A DNA stretch of 64,000 nucleotides from Fragum whitleyi (taxonomy: Eukaryota; Mollusca; Bivalvia; Cardiida; Cardiidae), in assembly GCA_948146395.1 (NCBI GenBank), contig OX411543.1:67343474-67407473 (forward strand), written 5' to 3'. A program made the position numbers and the translations under genes. Under the pieces are notes generated by a model that saw only the letters and a program-made list of their open reading frames with translations, made no database searches and was not told where the DNA came from. This document shows, in pieces, positions 12,011 to 23,470 of the stretch. How positions within the stretch are numbered: the stretch's first letter is position 1; each line of letters starts with the position of its first letter.

Positions 12011-13606
12011 AAATGATAAATAAAGCTTGATTTTGAGGTTCCGGTGGTGTGTGGATAGAACGTGTTTGAAAGATAGTGAAATGAAATAATTAAATATCGG
12101 GTGCAATCCGTTTATATTAAGATTTAAATTTGGATAAAGGTTTTGTTAGAAGAAAGAAATTAGAAAGTTAGAAAAGAAAGATTAAAAGCTGATCTTCAAG
12201 ATGTTAGCTATTTTTGTTTTCATTGTTTTTGAGTAGATTTAAGTGACTAAATGACTCGATAGATGATTGACTTTTCGAATGCTCAAACTCGAACCAAAAG
12301 TCATGCAGACCTATAATATTTTTCATCTTATATTTATTTATCTATCATTCAAACTATCTAGCAGCGTTTGTGCTTCAAGAGGTGGGAGCTCGTAATAAAT
12401 CCCGAACAATTCAACCTCTAATAATGATTAAGATTTTCTGTCTAGAGTAAGAAAATTTTTTTCGAGAGTTTACGAGATTTTTCGTCGTCCATCTATATCC
12501 AGCAATCTAAAATGTCAATTCCTCGCGGTAATCCTAGATTTCAGTGCTGGTAGGTTGAAATTCTGGTACAGAAACGGATTGAGGTAAGATTATTCAGTTC
12601 TTAAAGTTAAAGATAAAGTTCAATGAGGTAAATATACGAGTTTCCCCTTAAATCTTAGGAGTAAATTCAGTGTATTTCAAAGAGATACATTGTTTCGTAA
12701 TCGGTGATAGATATACACGGATAGATCAAACCCTGAAAAGGGTTGTTTGGTTTCCCTAGCCATCCAGTCTGTCCCAACCACAGCACCAATTAATTAATTC
12801 CGTCATTTGACCTATTCATCAGTCCGTATGTCCGCCCTTCATTTCTTTAGAAACAAAATTAGGGTATTGTATTAATTTTCACTAATTTTACACAAACCTA
12901 CGACCACTATAAGTCACATTGTGTGAATTTGTGTGTTGTTTGTGACAGTTATACCGAATAATTCACAAATCAATTGTCTATCTTTCCCTCTTTGACTTGT
13001 CTGTTAATTCCGTCTGTCCGCCTTTCAGCAAGTATTGGCAGAAAAATGAATTAGTTTTTTTTACCAAATTGTTATTCTTTTTACCTTGTAGTCTACACCA
13101 GAGTGATATACATCTTTTCCCAAAAAATATATAAATAAACATTATCATAATGGCAAAGTAAATGTCCATTCATCTATAATGCATGTATTGACAAAAATAA
13201 TTTTCTATAAAAATTAAGAACTACACTTAACTTAAATTTAACCACGAGTGATTAAGTAACTAGTGTGACTGACTGCAGTACGTTATTGCTAGAGCACTGT
13301 GGTACCTCATAGTGAATTATCAATTAAATTTTATATCAATAACAATCATTTCAAGATTTCACTTAAAAAATGGGCTAAGAACTCTTGGAAACAGTACAAG
13401 TAAACAAATGAGGATTTCATTGACAAGGCTTGGCTGCCCAGGTATGAGCGTGTTGTAATACTAGCAGTCAGTAAGGGAGCGGACCTACATACGGAAAGGA
13501 CAGTTTGAAACAAGACAATATTGAAATAGTCTGATGGTGTTAGCCAGGTAGAAATTCGGTACAAGGCCTGAAATATTTTGTGGATAACATACACACAATA
13601 AGGGAC
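12011..13606. other. Unassigned sequence
   Basis: AT-rich, with only short ORFs and no family motifs. No matching copy was seen elsewhere in the window. Confidence 0.4.
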
Positions 13607-13800
13607 GATTGATTGAATGGAGTTTAACGCCACTTTCAACATTTTTTCAGTTATATCCCGGCGGCTGGAGCACCTAACAATGGTTTCCTGGTATTTCTCT
13701 CACCAGTACAACCATCACATCCTTTTCTAGCCTCCAGCTGCTTTCTCACATAGGTCTACGATTATCAACCCGTTGGTGAGAGACAAATAGTCGGAAAAAA
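13607..13800 (-). mobile_element. SINE fragment, 3' part (tRNA head missing)
   Basis: On the minus strand this matches the body and tail of the full SINE at 21898-22167. Shared pieces are the GTGAGAGACAAA stretch, CACATAGGT.TACGATTATC, GGCGGC.GGAGCACCTAACAA and the tail TTTAACGCC.CTTTCAACAT. The tRNA-like head, which should lie past 13800, is absent, so the copy is 5'-truncated. Confidence 0.75.
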
Positions 13801-14043
13801 TGAGTGCCGCCGTCACAATTAGGGACAAGAAAACCATTGTACTAAGCTGGCAACTTACATGTGATGTTTCAAAAAGAGATGGAAAATTCATTTATCAACG
13901 CTTTAAGAATAGTACTGAACTCATAGACTTTGAAACACCTTGTTTTGAGAATCTATTAGAAATACACACATTAGAGAAGAAAATTGATATCGGAATATAA
14001 GACATATCGCCCATCTTTACTAATCAAATTTCGCGAAAAATTA

Positions 14044-14540
14044 ATGAAAAGGGACACCCATGTAACATTCTGTTAAAGTTTATTTGAAATCGGCCCAGTG
14101 GTTAAGGAGGAGATGTCGGTCAAACATTTCAGGCGCAAAATAAGCCCCGCCCTGCCACGTCCATATTTATGGGCCAATAAAAATTTCGCAACCTATTTTT
14201 GAAAAGGGTCACAAAGGGAACATTCTGGTAAAGTTTCATTGAAATCGGCCCAGTGGTTCAGGAGGAGGTGTCGTTCAATGATTTCACAGTGAAAAAATGC
14301 CACGCCCTGCAACGCACTTATTTATGGGCCAATCACAATTTTGCGAGCAATTTTTAAAGAGGTCACCAAAGGAACATTCTGACAAAGTTATATTGAAATC
14401 GGTCCAGTGTTCCAGGAGAAGAAGAAGTTTTTTTAAGATTGTTGACGACGGACGACGCTCGACGGACGACGCTCGACGGACGACGCAGGACAAACGACAC
14501 ACGACAGACTCAGGGTGATCCTAATATCTCCTAAAAATGC
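14044..14540 (+). repeat. ~155 bp minisatellite element fragment, CGGCCCAGTGGTT type
   Basis: Three units start at about 14047, 14200 and 14355, each with AACATTCTG, AAGTTT.ATTGAAATCGGCCC and ATTTATGGGCCAAT. They are followed by a GACGACGGACGACGC block and the terminal CAGGGTGATCCTAATATC. The same sequence type occurs at about 59290-59590 (minus) and 63000-63300 (plus). The 5' end is truncated and no protein is encoded. ORFs of 72-73 codons on both strands are by-products of the repeat. Confidence 0.75.
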
Positions 14541-14884
14541 TTGGTATACATGATAAGGACAAGGTGAATAATCAAGGTTATATTCCAGAAAATTGACCTC
14601 GTGCGTTTTTTCGTTTTTATAGCTCCCTCGCCTTCAGTACTATCAGTACTTTGATTTTAGCACAGCGTAGTGATATGCAAGCACTTTATTGAACACACAA
14701 AGAACTTCGTGTCGCACAAGAGTTGATGACGTATACAAGACTTATTTTTTGGCGCGCATGAGCACAAAAGCTACGTAGTGCATACGTTGTTCGGTTTTTG
14801 ACTCGATTATCTTTTCCCTAGGCGATTTCCAGGATACAGGGTTGTTTCCAATTGTTTGCTTAACCAGGCCAAAAATTAACATAC
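14541..14884. other. Flank of the first gypsy element, nothing recognised
   Basis: No gene or repeat was identified. The last four bases, ATAC (14881-14884), are the left half of the proposed target duplication of the Ty3/gypsy insertion that follows. Confidence 0.4.
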
Positions 14885-15472
14885 TGTGAGGATTGAACCG
14901 TTGTCACTATGTTTTGATTAACAACATTTCATTTTTAAAGCACTTACGATTTGTGTAACACATGAATTATAATGTCTATTGATTATTTAAACTTACTGCG
15001 CATCATCCTGATTTACCCGCGGTTATGTATCCGCTTTTCTTTACACCCTTTATTTTCGTAAAAATCGGGGGCATTTTCACAATTATTTCACTTCCGCTCA
15101 GAATTGGAACATTTGGTTCCCGGTTACGTAGTTCATTCTTTGGCTTCGCGTTTACGTTCTGCCTAACCATTATACCTGGAATTCTTATAGTGTATCGTTG
15201 CATGACGTCACGTCAAAACAATACCCTAACTATAAATAGACCGAGTCTTGTATTAACGGCGCATAAATTTGCCAGGAAATAGTTGTAGCTTCAGATCAGC
15301 CCCAAGATCGTTAAATACCTTGAATCAGAATGGTGCCTCAGGTAAATGACTTGTATTCTGAGAAGTGTATGTTTTAATGTACTTGTAAAATTGAAGCTAT
15401 CCACGAATATAAATTGTGTCGAATAGTACTTTCGCTTTTATTATATTATTTCTCGCTCGGAACGTCCCGACA
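14885..15472 (+). repeat. 5' LTR of gypsy element 1
   Basis: It runs TGTGAGG...CGACA, with the usual TG...CA ends, 588 bp. It shows a perfect CRE-type palindrome TGACGTCA (15203-15210) about 20 bp upstream of a TATA box (TATAAATA, 15231-15238), the likely LTR promoter. The match to 33591-34054 is clear but carries several percent substitutions and two gaps in the other copy, so this is an old element. ORFs on both strands inside it are not genes. Confidence 0.8.
15203..15238 (+). promoter_or_regulatory. LTR promoter: CRE-like site and TATA box
   Basis: TGACGTCA at 15203-15210 and TATAAATA at 15231-15238. In the other LTR copy the TATA box is kept (33901) while the first base pair of the CRE has changed (TTACGTCA, 33873-33880). 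Assignment rests on the motif and on conserved position; no expression evidence is available. Confidence 0.55.
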
Positions 15473-15475
15473 AAA

Positions 15476-15490
15476 TGGTGTCCGAAATTA
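15476..15490 (+). other. Primer binding site candidate of gypsy element 1
   Basis: TGGTGTCCGAAATT begins three bases after the LTR ends. A TGG start is what the CCA 3' end of a tRNA primer requires. I did not identify which tRNA. Confidence 0.55.
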
Positions 15491-15672
15491 AAACGGTTAA
15501 GATATTGTTTTTACAAGTAACGAATCCTGGAATAATTCCCGAGAGCCTTGTTTAGCGAGGACTGAATTCTTTCACGGATCTTTTAAGACAAAAAAAATGT
15601 GCAATAATAATTGGAATTGTCTAATCTGTTAATTTGCTAGAGATTTCTTGAATAGTAAATTACTTTTTTTGC

Positions 15673-16900
15673 GTGGAAATTGGTTTATTTTACAAAATGG
15701 ATGGTGAATTGATAAATGATCATGTTGAATCAGAAAATGAAGAACAGGTTCAAGAAAAGTTATCTTTAATGACACAAGAAATTCATACTATATCTCATAC
15801 ATTGAAAGAGTTACATGAACACATGAATACAAGGATGGAAAAAAATGAAAATGGCATGTATGTTTTGCAGTCAAATATATCAGACATTAGGCATACTGAT
15901 ACTGAAATAACATTTAGGTCAAATTCAAGGGAAAATGTTGAAATTGATCAAAGAAGACACAGTGCAGTGATCAATCAAAGCAGTCACAGTACAGTGCATC
16001 AAAACTTACCAAATACAAATAATAATGACTGATTCATTGCCCGTTTTCAATTTGAAAATTAAACCACAGACATTTGATGGAACATCTGATTTGAGTGAAT
16101 ATAGTTCAATATTGTGGCCGAAATTAATAACTGGCCATACCAAGCAAACGCTTTGTACTTAGTAAGTTGTCTCACAGGCAGTGCAAGAAATCTTTTAGGG
16201 GAAATGTCAGAATCCCAGAAAAGGGACTACGATAGTCTGGTTGAAATATTACGAAATAGATATGGAACAAAGAATAAAGCTGAAATTTACAGGTCACAGT
16301 TAAATCAATAAAAAGACAAAAAATCTCAGACCTTACCTGAATTAGCTCAAAGTATTAGAAAGTTAACTCGACAAGCTTATCCTGAAGCACCGTCAAGTTT
16401 GATAAAAATACTATCACTTGATTATTTCATTGATTGCCTAGATGATGGCGAAATTAGACTTTATTAAGGGAATGTTGTCCAAAAACTATGTCTGAGGCAG
16501 GAACAATTGCAATTCGGCTAGAAACACATAAAATTGTAGATCAAGGTAGGGTTACACCGGTAAATGCTATTTCAGATCAGAATAAGCATAGTCACAAATG
16601 GACACTGCTCTTGAAAAGTTAAATAACTTAACAGATCGGTTAGATAAAATGGATAAAAATTCAAATTCAAGCAATGAGTACCGAAATAAACAACAAGCAA
16701 ATAAGCAAGGTTCTCAACGAAATAGAAATAACAACGGAATAATGGAAATTACCACAATCAAAATCAAAATTTCAATAGGAATAACAGAAATGATAGAAAT
16801 CAAAGAAATGGGTCGGGAAATAACTACCAGGGAAACGAGTCAAGGTCGAGTTGGAGGGCCGCAGCCAGACCAAATCATCAGTAAGGTCGAATAACACTAT
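15673..16900 (+). pseudogene. gag-like region of gypsy element 1, decayed
   Basis: ORF 15673-16032 is a coiled-coil-like N-terminus. After a frame change the text reads NLKIKPQTFDG, then AEINNWPYQANALYLVSCLTGSA and ISESQKRDYDSL-type sequence through RNRYGTKNKAEIYRSQL (16114-16308). That is the capsid pattern of many invertebrate Ty3/gypsy Gag proteins. A further open stretch (16598-16894) is rich in Asn, Lys and Gln. At least three frame breaks and a stop at 16309 show it is dead. No CCHC zinc knuckle was seen. Confidence 0.75.
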
Positions 16901-17330
16901 AGAATTGAACAGCTTGGGAAAAGAAAATGGTTATTACTGTGATGTCAAGATAAATGATGAGATAATATCATGTTTATGTGATTCCGGAGCAAATGTTTCC
17001 ATCCTGAGTAGCAAAATGTTTGTTTGCAGTAAATATAATGATGAGCACAGCTACTGGTGAAAACAAACCTTTTATATTGGAAAAGTATTCCAGCGTATTT
17101 ATTTAGGAGAACATGCATTCAGTCATGGAATGCTAACTGCAGACATAAATTTGAATGGTATTTTAGGTTTGGATTTCATGAAAAAGCATAGCTGTGATCT
17201 CATGATAAGCAGAAGTTATTTGACTGTAAAAGGCGACAAAATTCCGTGCTTTACAAAAGATGACATCATACCAAATTATTGCAGAGTTGCTATTTCAAAA
17301 GATATTACCAACCCACCAAACTAAGAAATG
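16900..17330 (+). pseudogene. Aspartic protease domain, gypsy element 1
   Basis: The ORF at 16851-17060 contains LCDSGANVSILS with the catalytic D-S-G-A form of a retropepsin at about residues 44-47. The following ORF (17130-17324) has ILGLDFMKKHSCDLM, matching the conserved ILG.DFL segment downstream of the active site. A frame break lies between them. Confidence 0.75.
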
Positions 17331-17547
17331 GTGATTCCAGGAAAAATAATAGATCATATTGAAAAAGATAAATACTGCTTAGTAGAGGGTTGTGACAGCT
17401 TTTCAGATAAGACTAGTCTTTTGGTAACTAAAACACTTTGTGATCCCAGACAGAGTTGTGTTCCTTTGAGGCTAGCAAATTTCACTGAGAAGCCTGTTAA
17501 ACTTTAAAGGGATACTTCTACTGATATTTTAGAACAAATGAATATAG

Positions 17548-18497
17548 TTGAAAAGCAAACTGTTGGAGCAACTAGCTTTCCAACAATCAGAGCACTTAAA
17601 AGAAATGTTTTCAAAATCTTCAAAAGAATTAAATATGACAGAAACAGAACAACTAAGACAGTTCCTTATAAACTATCAAAGTATCTTTAGTACAAGTTCA
17701 AGTGATATTGGTCATACAGATTTGATTAAGCATAGAATAGACACAGGTGATAGCAAGCCTGTCAAAAATATCCATATAGAATACCTTTGGCAAAGCGAAA
17801 AGTAAAATGGAGAAAGATGATATCATTGAGAAATGTCCACAAAGCCCTTGAAATGCGCCTATTGTAACTGTTATGAAGGCCGTTAACTCAATTCGTTTTT
17901 GCTGTGATTACAGGGGTTTGAACGAGGTCACTATAAAAGATTCACAACCTCTCCCCAGAATTGATGATAGTGTTGAAGCTTTGGCATGATCAAAATGGTT
18001 TTCATGTCTTGACATGAAATCTGGTTATTGGCAAGTTGAAATTGATGAATCTGGCCGTCATAAAACTGCTTTTTCTATACCAGCGGGCTCGCAATTTCAG
18101 TGGAAAAGGCTAGCATTTGAATTATGCAATGCACCGGCAACCTTCACAAAGCTTGTACAAATGATCTTTGCTGGTTTACTATGGTCAATGGTAATAATAT
18201 ATCTAGATGATATAATTTGTCATTCAAAAACCTTCATAGAGCAATTACGGCACCTTGAAGTTGTTTTCAAACGGTTAGGTGATGCAAATCTAAAGCTTAA
18301 TCCTAAAAAATGTATACTTTTCAAAAAAGAAGTCACATTTCTTGGACATGTTATAAATGAACATGGGGTGGGAACTGACCCAGTAAAGATTAAAAAATTA
18401 CGAATTGACCTACAACAAAAAAATCCAAGGAAACAAGAAGTTTTATATCACTTGCAAGCTATTATAGAAGCTATGTATATCAATTTGCAACAATAGC
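17548..18497 (+). pseudogene. Reverse transcriptase domain, gypsy element 1
   Basis: Pieces in order: SDIGHTDLIKHRIDTGDSKPV (17705-17765), the frame-shifted stretch with FCCDYRGLNEVTIKDS and PLPRIDDS (about 17895-17975), then ORF 18014-18496 with MKSGYWQVEI, the catalytic YLDD at 18200-18211 and FLGHVINEHGVGTDP. This order and the YLDD box are typical of Ty3/gypsy RT. Several frame changes and a stop at 18494-18496 break it. Confidence 0.85.
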
Positions 18498-19030
18498 AAA
18501 GCCTTTGCATGAATGAGCAGAAAATAATAGAAAATTTATCTGGTCAAATGAATGTCAAGAGTCATTTGAAAAGTTAAAAAATGCATTAATCAATGCTCCA
18601 ATTCTGTCGTTTCCTACTGAAAAAGATAATTTTATATTGGATACTGATGCATCATTGACAGGACAAGGTGGAGTACTAAGCCAGGTAATAAATGGTAGAG
18701 AAAAAGTAATTGGGTACTTCAGTAAATGTTTCACAAAAACTGAGAGGCGGTATTGCGTAACAAGAAGAGAATTGTTGGCAATAGTAAATTCAATAAAATT
18801 CTTTCATCATTATTCACTAGGGAGAAATTTCCTGGTTAGAAGTGATCAATCAAGTCTGAAATGGTTACTCAATTTCAAGAATATAGAAGGTCAATAAGCC
18901 AGGTGGCTAGCATTACTCAGTAGCTATGATTTCAAAGTTGGACATAGGACTGGACGTCTTCATTCAAATGCTGATGCCCTATCCAGAAGGTATTGCCTTG
19001 ATGATGAGTGCAAATATTGCACGAAAGTAG
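18497..19030 (+). pseudogene. RNase H domain, gypsy element 1
   Basis: Continues the RT with FIWSNECQESFEKLK, then ILDTDASLTGQGGVLSQ, YCVTRRELLAIVNSIKFFHH and SDQSSLKWLL (18637-18897), a stop, then RWLALLSSYDFKVGHR and the conserved NADALSR box (about 18968-18988). The acidic D of TDAS and E of RREL are in place. Confidence 0.85.
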
Positions 19031-20283
19031 AAAGTTCCAATAAAGAAGAATTAATGATTTCACAATTGGAAACAGTGCCTATCAAGGGAAGCATATCTAC
19101 ATCTTATGATCAAAACCAACACATGGTTATGTCCCTTCTTTTACTGCTGGTTGTACTTCTCAACCAGACAGTAGGTCAGATAATGTTAATTATTCTTTTG
19201 GCATATTTGTCATTACAGAATAATGAAATTCCGTTCAAAACATGTGAATTCTTCATAAGAAAAGGTAGAGCTTTGTGGTCCTGGTACAATGCACATTGCT
19301 TTTCTTAAAGAAAAAGATTCCGCCTGACATTTGCTGTACAAGCAAGAAAGATAACACAGTGATGACTTTTTCAGAAGATAGATTTGTCTCCTTTTCACTA
19401 ATAACTGTATTTCTGTTTTTCCTTGAGCATGTTTTGCTGATTAGTCTCTCAATTTGGGTATTGCGTGTCTGTTTGTATAGCTAGAGAAGATGTCTTTTCT
19501 TGGAATCATGTGATTCCGAAATAAAGGACAATATCTACAATCTAAACCTATGAAAAGTGCTAGTGATGGTCCTAGTACCAGCAGTGCAGACCAAGTTAGA
19601 TTTACCACAGTCAACCAGTCATTCTGATGTCCGTCAAAATTCAGAATTGATTACTGATATAGATTCCTTACAAAACGCTGACAATGACTTGAAATTGGTA
19701 ATGGACATGATTTCAGATGGAGAAAAACAAACATGGCAACAAGTTGCTAAATACAGCCCGGAATTGGAATACTTATGGAAACATATTGATTCCTTTGTAA
19801 TAAAGAATAATGTTCTGTAGAAAAAAGGGAAAGTAATGAGGACACTGATTTCAAACTCCTTTTAGTTATTCCGAAGTCACATAGATCCTATGTTTTAGAG
19901 CAACTCCATGACAATAAATGCGGTGGTCACTTAGGGGTTAAGAAGACTCTACATAAGATAAGAAAAAGATATTTCTGGTTTACTTTGAGGAAAGATGTTG
20001 AAAATTTGTGTAAAGCTTGGGTAAAATGCAATAGTATTAGAATGTCATTAAGAAAGCCAAAAGCACCTCTTCAGTGTTATAATGTTGGGTACTAAATGAG
20101 AGAATAGCCATTGATTTCATGTGGCCGTTCAAAAAATCTATTAGCGATAACAAATACATAATGGTTATTGGGGATGTATTCAGTAAATGGACAAAATGTT
20201 ATTGCATCAATAATTTGGAGGTAAGTACTGTTGCGGAAGTGCTAGTAGATAAATACATCAGCCATTGGGGTTGTCCTTCGAAA
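19031..20283 (+). pseudogene. Integrase N-terminus and start of core, gypsy element 1
   Basis: After a poorly conserved linker (19031-19830) the sequence reads LLVIPKSHRSYVLEQLHD, then GGHLGVKKTL and RKRYFWFTLRKDVENLC: the H-H part of the integrase zinc finger, with a weakened C-C part (CKAWVKC). The catalytic core begins with EIAIDFMWPF (about 20100-20130) and runs through GDVFSKWTKCYC to WGCPSK, where the assembly gap starts. An in-frame stop lies just before the core, so it is non-functional. Confidence 0.8.
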
Positions 20284-20483
20284 NNNNNNNNNNNNNNNNN
20301 NNNNNNNNNNNNNNNNNNNNNNNNNNNNNNNNNNNNNNNNNNNNNNNNNNNNNNNNNNNNNNNNNNNNNNNNNNNNNNNNNNNNNNNNNNNNNNNNNNNN
20401 NNNNNNNNNNNNNNNNNNNNNNNNNNNNNNNNNNNNNNNNNNNNNNNNNNNNNNNNNNNNNNNNNNNNNNNNNNNNNNNNNNN
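20284..20483. other. Assembly gap of exactly 200 N
   Basis: Two hundred N, a conventional placeholder length, so the true size is unknown. The gap removes the second and third catalytic acids and the C-terminus of the element 1 integrase. Translations across it are meaningless. Confidence 0.98.
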
Positions 20484-20764
20484 AGTCAAGAAGGTTTGAA
20501 GAATAAAGATATGAAGATGGAGGAAATGAAGAGAATGATTTAGTGGAGTTAGAAGAGCAGATTGAGGCAGAAAAGAGAAAGATATGTGAATTGAAAAAGA
20601 GGGAAGAGAAGGAAAGAAATGAGGAAGACGAAAATGAAGATATGGAAACTGAGCTTAAACTTATTGAAGAGATAGAAAGGAGAGAGAATAGAAAAAGAAA
20701 GTTAATTAGAGAGGAAGAGAAAGTAACAGTATATGTAGAAGATGGATTTTATACGAAAAGATAA
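20484..20764 (+). pseudogene. Glu/Lys-rich open stretch after the gap
   Basis: Two short open frames, the second (20543-20764) a 73-residue run of E, K and R that would form a coiled coil. By position it could be the C-terminal tail of the element 1 polyprotein, since many gypsy polyproteins end in a charged tail. No motif proves it and the gap hides the connection. Confidence 0.35.
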
Positions 20765-21442
20765 CGCCCATAAAGAAGTTCAAGTTGTTTCAAATTGTAA
20801 TTATTGGTTCATCTAAAATTAAAATTTAAATTTGTTCTTGATATCGAATTGACAACAAGTTAGCTTGTTCTTAATTAAATACTTACACGAGTCAACTACT
20901 GTGTAACGTGTTAGATTCACAGTTAACCCAGTTATTCCTTTAATTTCAAACATAATAAATTCTTACTTTTGGCACCCTGCCCAATTAAATGATAGAGCAA
21001 TCCAATTATTTTAAATGATCAAAGTAATTTATGTTTTATGGCATAAACTTCTATAATTGAACTTTCATGAGAAGTAATTCATTTAGATTAAATACTTTCA
21101 AAATTCACAAGAAGATAAAGATTACTGTAAACTGAAAACTGTTTTTTTATGATGAAAATCCGAAAACTCTTTTATTGATGAAATCCGAAAACTGTTATAT
21201 TGATGAAAATCCGAAAACTGTTCCATGATGTCATGACGTCCCAAATCTATGATGTCCTACTATGCAGGAAGACCAGTTCGATGTTCGAAGATCTGTAATG
21301 CCCACCTGATGTTCCTGAGGTATGATGTAACGATCCATAACCCAAGATGACCAACACATGCAGATTGGAAATTACATATATTATAGACATTAACTGTTTC
21401 TTGTGTTTAAAGAGTGCAAATTAAGAAAAAAAACAAAAAACT
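20765..21442. other. Non-coding 3' region of gypsy element 1
   Basis: AT-rich. At 21150-21221 a 30 bp-spaced motif GATGAAAATCCGAAAACTGT is repeated three times. No gene was recognised. Confidence 0.5.
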
Positions 21443-22726
21443 AGAAAGCCATGAATGGCTTGAGTCGCTCCACAGGCTTGAAATTCAAATGCTTGTAAAA
21501 GCAAATAAAAGTTTTGACTAAATTTTTTAGATAGTTTGGGTTCTACTGATGTTGAAAATGTTTTCAAAGTTTCCACTATAGAACATATAGAGAAATGACC
21601 TCCGCTCATTAAAGACATATTTTTCATCCAATCAAAATAATTTTTGGCTGCATGACGATGGTCACCAAAAGATCATACCAAAAATGTTTGATTTATATCC
21701 ATCAGTAATATTCTGAGAAAATGATTTTCAAAGTTTCCACTAGGTAACATATTGAGAAATTACCTCCGCCCATAAAATGCATATTTTTTAAGTGATCACA
21801 ATAATTTTTGGTTGACTGATTAAGGGTCACTCAAGGATCAATCCAATGAAATTAGATTGATATCCACCGACTACATTCTGAGAAAATAATTTTCAAAGCC
21901 GCCACCATAGCGCAGTTTGTTAGGCATTAGACTTATAATCCGGAAGTCGTGGGTTCGATACCCGGTGGCGGCAAATATCCTTTCCGACGTTTGTCTCTCA
22001 CCAATGGGTAGATAATCGTAAACCTATGTGAGATAGCAGTCGGAGGCTAGGAAAGGGTGTAATGGTAGTACAGGTGAGAGGAATACTAGGAATCCATTGT
22101 TATGTGATCCGGCCGCCGCGATATAACTAAGATTGTTGAAAGCGGCGTTAAACCCATTCAAACAAACAAAATAATTTTCAAAGTTTCCACTATATAACAT
22201 ATAGAGAAATGACCTCCGCCCATAAAATACATATTTTTCATCTGATCACAATAATTTTTGGTGGACTGATAAAGGGTCACTCAAAGATCATTCCAGTGAA
22301 ATTTGGTTGATATCCAACAATTATATTCTGAGAAAATAATTTTCAAAGTTTCCACTATTTAACATATAGAGAAATAACCTACGCCCATAAAATGTATATT
22401 TTTCACCCGACCACAAAAAATTTTGGTAGGCTAAAAAAAGGATCATTCATGTAAAATTCAATTGGTATCCATCAATTAGAATCTGAAATTAGCCACGCCC
22501 ATTAAATCCATGCTTTTCATTGGATCAAAATTTCTTGAACAACTTTGAAAGAGGGTCACCCAAGGATCATTCCTGTGAAGTTTGGTTGAAATTCATCCAG
22601 TAATTTCTGAGGAGGAGATTTTTTAAGAACTGGAAGGACGAACGCACTGACGCACGGACGGACGCACGACGGACACAACGCCATGACAATAGCCCCAGTT
22701 GCTTTTAGCCAGTGGAGCTAAAAACT
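21443..22726 (+). mobile_element. Minisatellite element, ~165 bp unit family, copy 2
   Basis: It opens with a hairpin (AAGCCATGAATGGCTT, 21446-21461). Inside are repeated ~164-165 bp units: TTTTCAAAGTTTCCACTA recurs at 21561, 21725, 21890, 22175 and 22340 once the SINE is discounted. It then runs through a GGACGAACGCACTGACGCAC block to a terminal imperfect hairpin (22690-22720) ending GGAGCTAAAAA. No protein is encoded. The structure recalls non-autonomous Helentron or pearl elements of bivalves. A full SINE is inserted in the third unit. Confidence 0.75.
21898..22167 (+). mobile_element. Full-length tRNA-derived SINE with 16 bp target duplication
   Basis: The head (21898-21973) is tRNA-like: a 7 bp acceptor stem (GCCGCCA...TGGCGGC), box A TAGCGCAGTTTGTTAGG and box B GGGTTCGATACC. 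The body contains GTTTGTCTCTCACC, ACCTATGTGAGATAGCAGTC and CTAGGAATCCATTGTTATGT. The tail is TGAAAGCGGCGTTAAACCC then CAAACAAACAA. Perfect direct repeats AAAATAATTTTCAAAG flank it (21883-21898 and 22168-22183), proving insertion into the minisatellite unit. RNA polymerase III would transcribe it from the internal A and B boxes. Confidence 0.92.
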
Positions 22727-22957
22727 CAAAGCGTTAGTAAATTACAGTGAGCATTCAGACACTTATATACATGTCTAAAAACAAACAAACTGACGTTTAA
22801 TATATTTCAATTCAATGTCACACATGTTAATAATTCTATTAATTCATAATTTTTAATCAATTGTCTTATAACTTCAACAATTGTCATTCAAGGTCATACC
22901 AATCATCAATTTAATTGGTTTAAATGTTTAAATTTAAAGAATTGGGACAATTCTTTT

Positions 22958-22972
22958 GCAGGTAGGGGGTAA
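22958..22972 (+). other. Polypurine tract candidate of gypsy element 1
   Basis: GCAGGTAGGGGGTAA lies immediately before TGAGAGGATTGAACCG, the sequence matching the start of the 5' LTR. A purine run right before an LTR start is expected for plus-strand priming. Confidence 0.55.
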
Positions 22973-23011
22973 TGAGAGGATTGAACCGTAGTCACTATGT
23001 TTTGATTAACA
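22973..23011 (+). repeat. First 39 bp of the 3' LTR, gypsy element 1
   Basis: TGAGAGGATTGAACCGTAGT and the following ATGTTTTGATTAACA match 14885-14923 with about two differences, then the similarity stops abruptly. The missing remainder of the LTR is found at 33591-34054. Confidence 0.7.
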
Positions 23012-23470
23012 GTCTATCATGGCACGTGATTTTATGTCTATAAAAAGCATGCAGTCGCATCGTGGTTAAAATGGGCACCAATCGTCGAAAAAAGTTCCGA
23101 GTGGCTGTTCCATTCCGCCCATGTACAAATCTTTTTTTTTTTTTTTTTGGTTGTTACACATCTTTAATGTTTTTTGTTTTTTTTTTAATTGCTTTTTGGT
23201 TCAATGTTCACAAAGTTTTTTATGTACAATAGGTCATGAAATATAAACAAAATATCTCAGTTTTCCCCGATGATAATAATATGTCACCTTGTGTATTTGG
23301 TGCCTTATTTTCCTCCCAGGAATGCGACCGAGGAGGATTTAAGGTCTGTTTAGAAATAAGAATGGATTAAAAGAAACGGAATTAATTTTTTCATTTGAAA
23401 AGTTGGAAAAATAATTCAATCTTTTGGGCTTATAAGACTTATTTAAAATTTGCAAAATAAAGATAATAAT
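23012..23470. other. Foreign DNA between split LTR and TIR element A
   Basis: No ORF or known repeat. T-runs at 23130-23180. ATAAT just before 23471 matches the sequence after the right end of element A. Confidence 0.4.

Noticed and set aside
15003..15282. Hydrophobic ORF on the plus strand (and its mirror), repeated at 33692-33982
   Set aside because: Looks like a membrane protein, but it lies inside an LTR, overlaps the LTR promoter and is recurrent only because the LTR is.
16598..16894. Asn-rich open frame as an independent gene
   Set aside because: It sits between the gag capsid-like and protease regions of the decayed gypsy element and is best explained as part of gag.
21898..21973. 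Stand-alone tRNA-Ile gene
   Set aside because: The tRNA-like head continues into a SINE body and tail with a 16 bp target duplication, and the anticodon stem is poorly paired.
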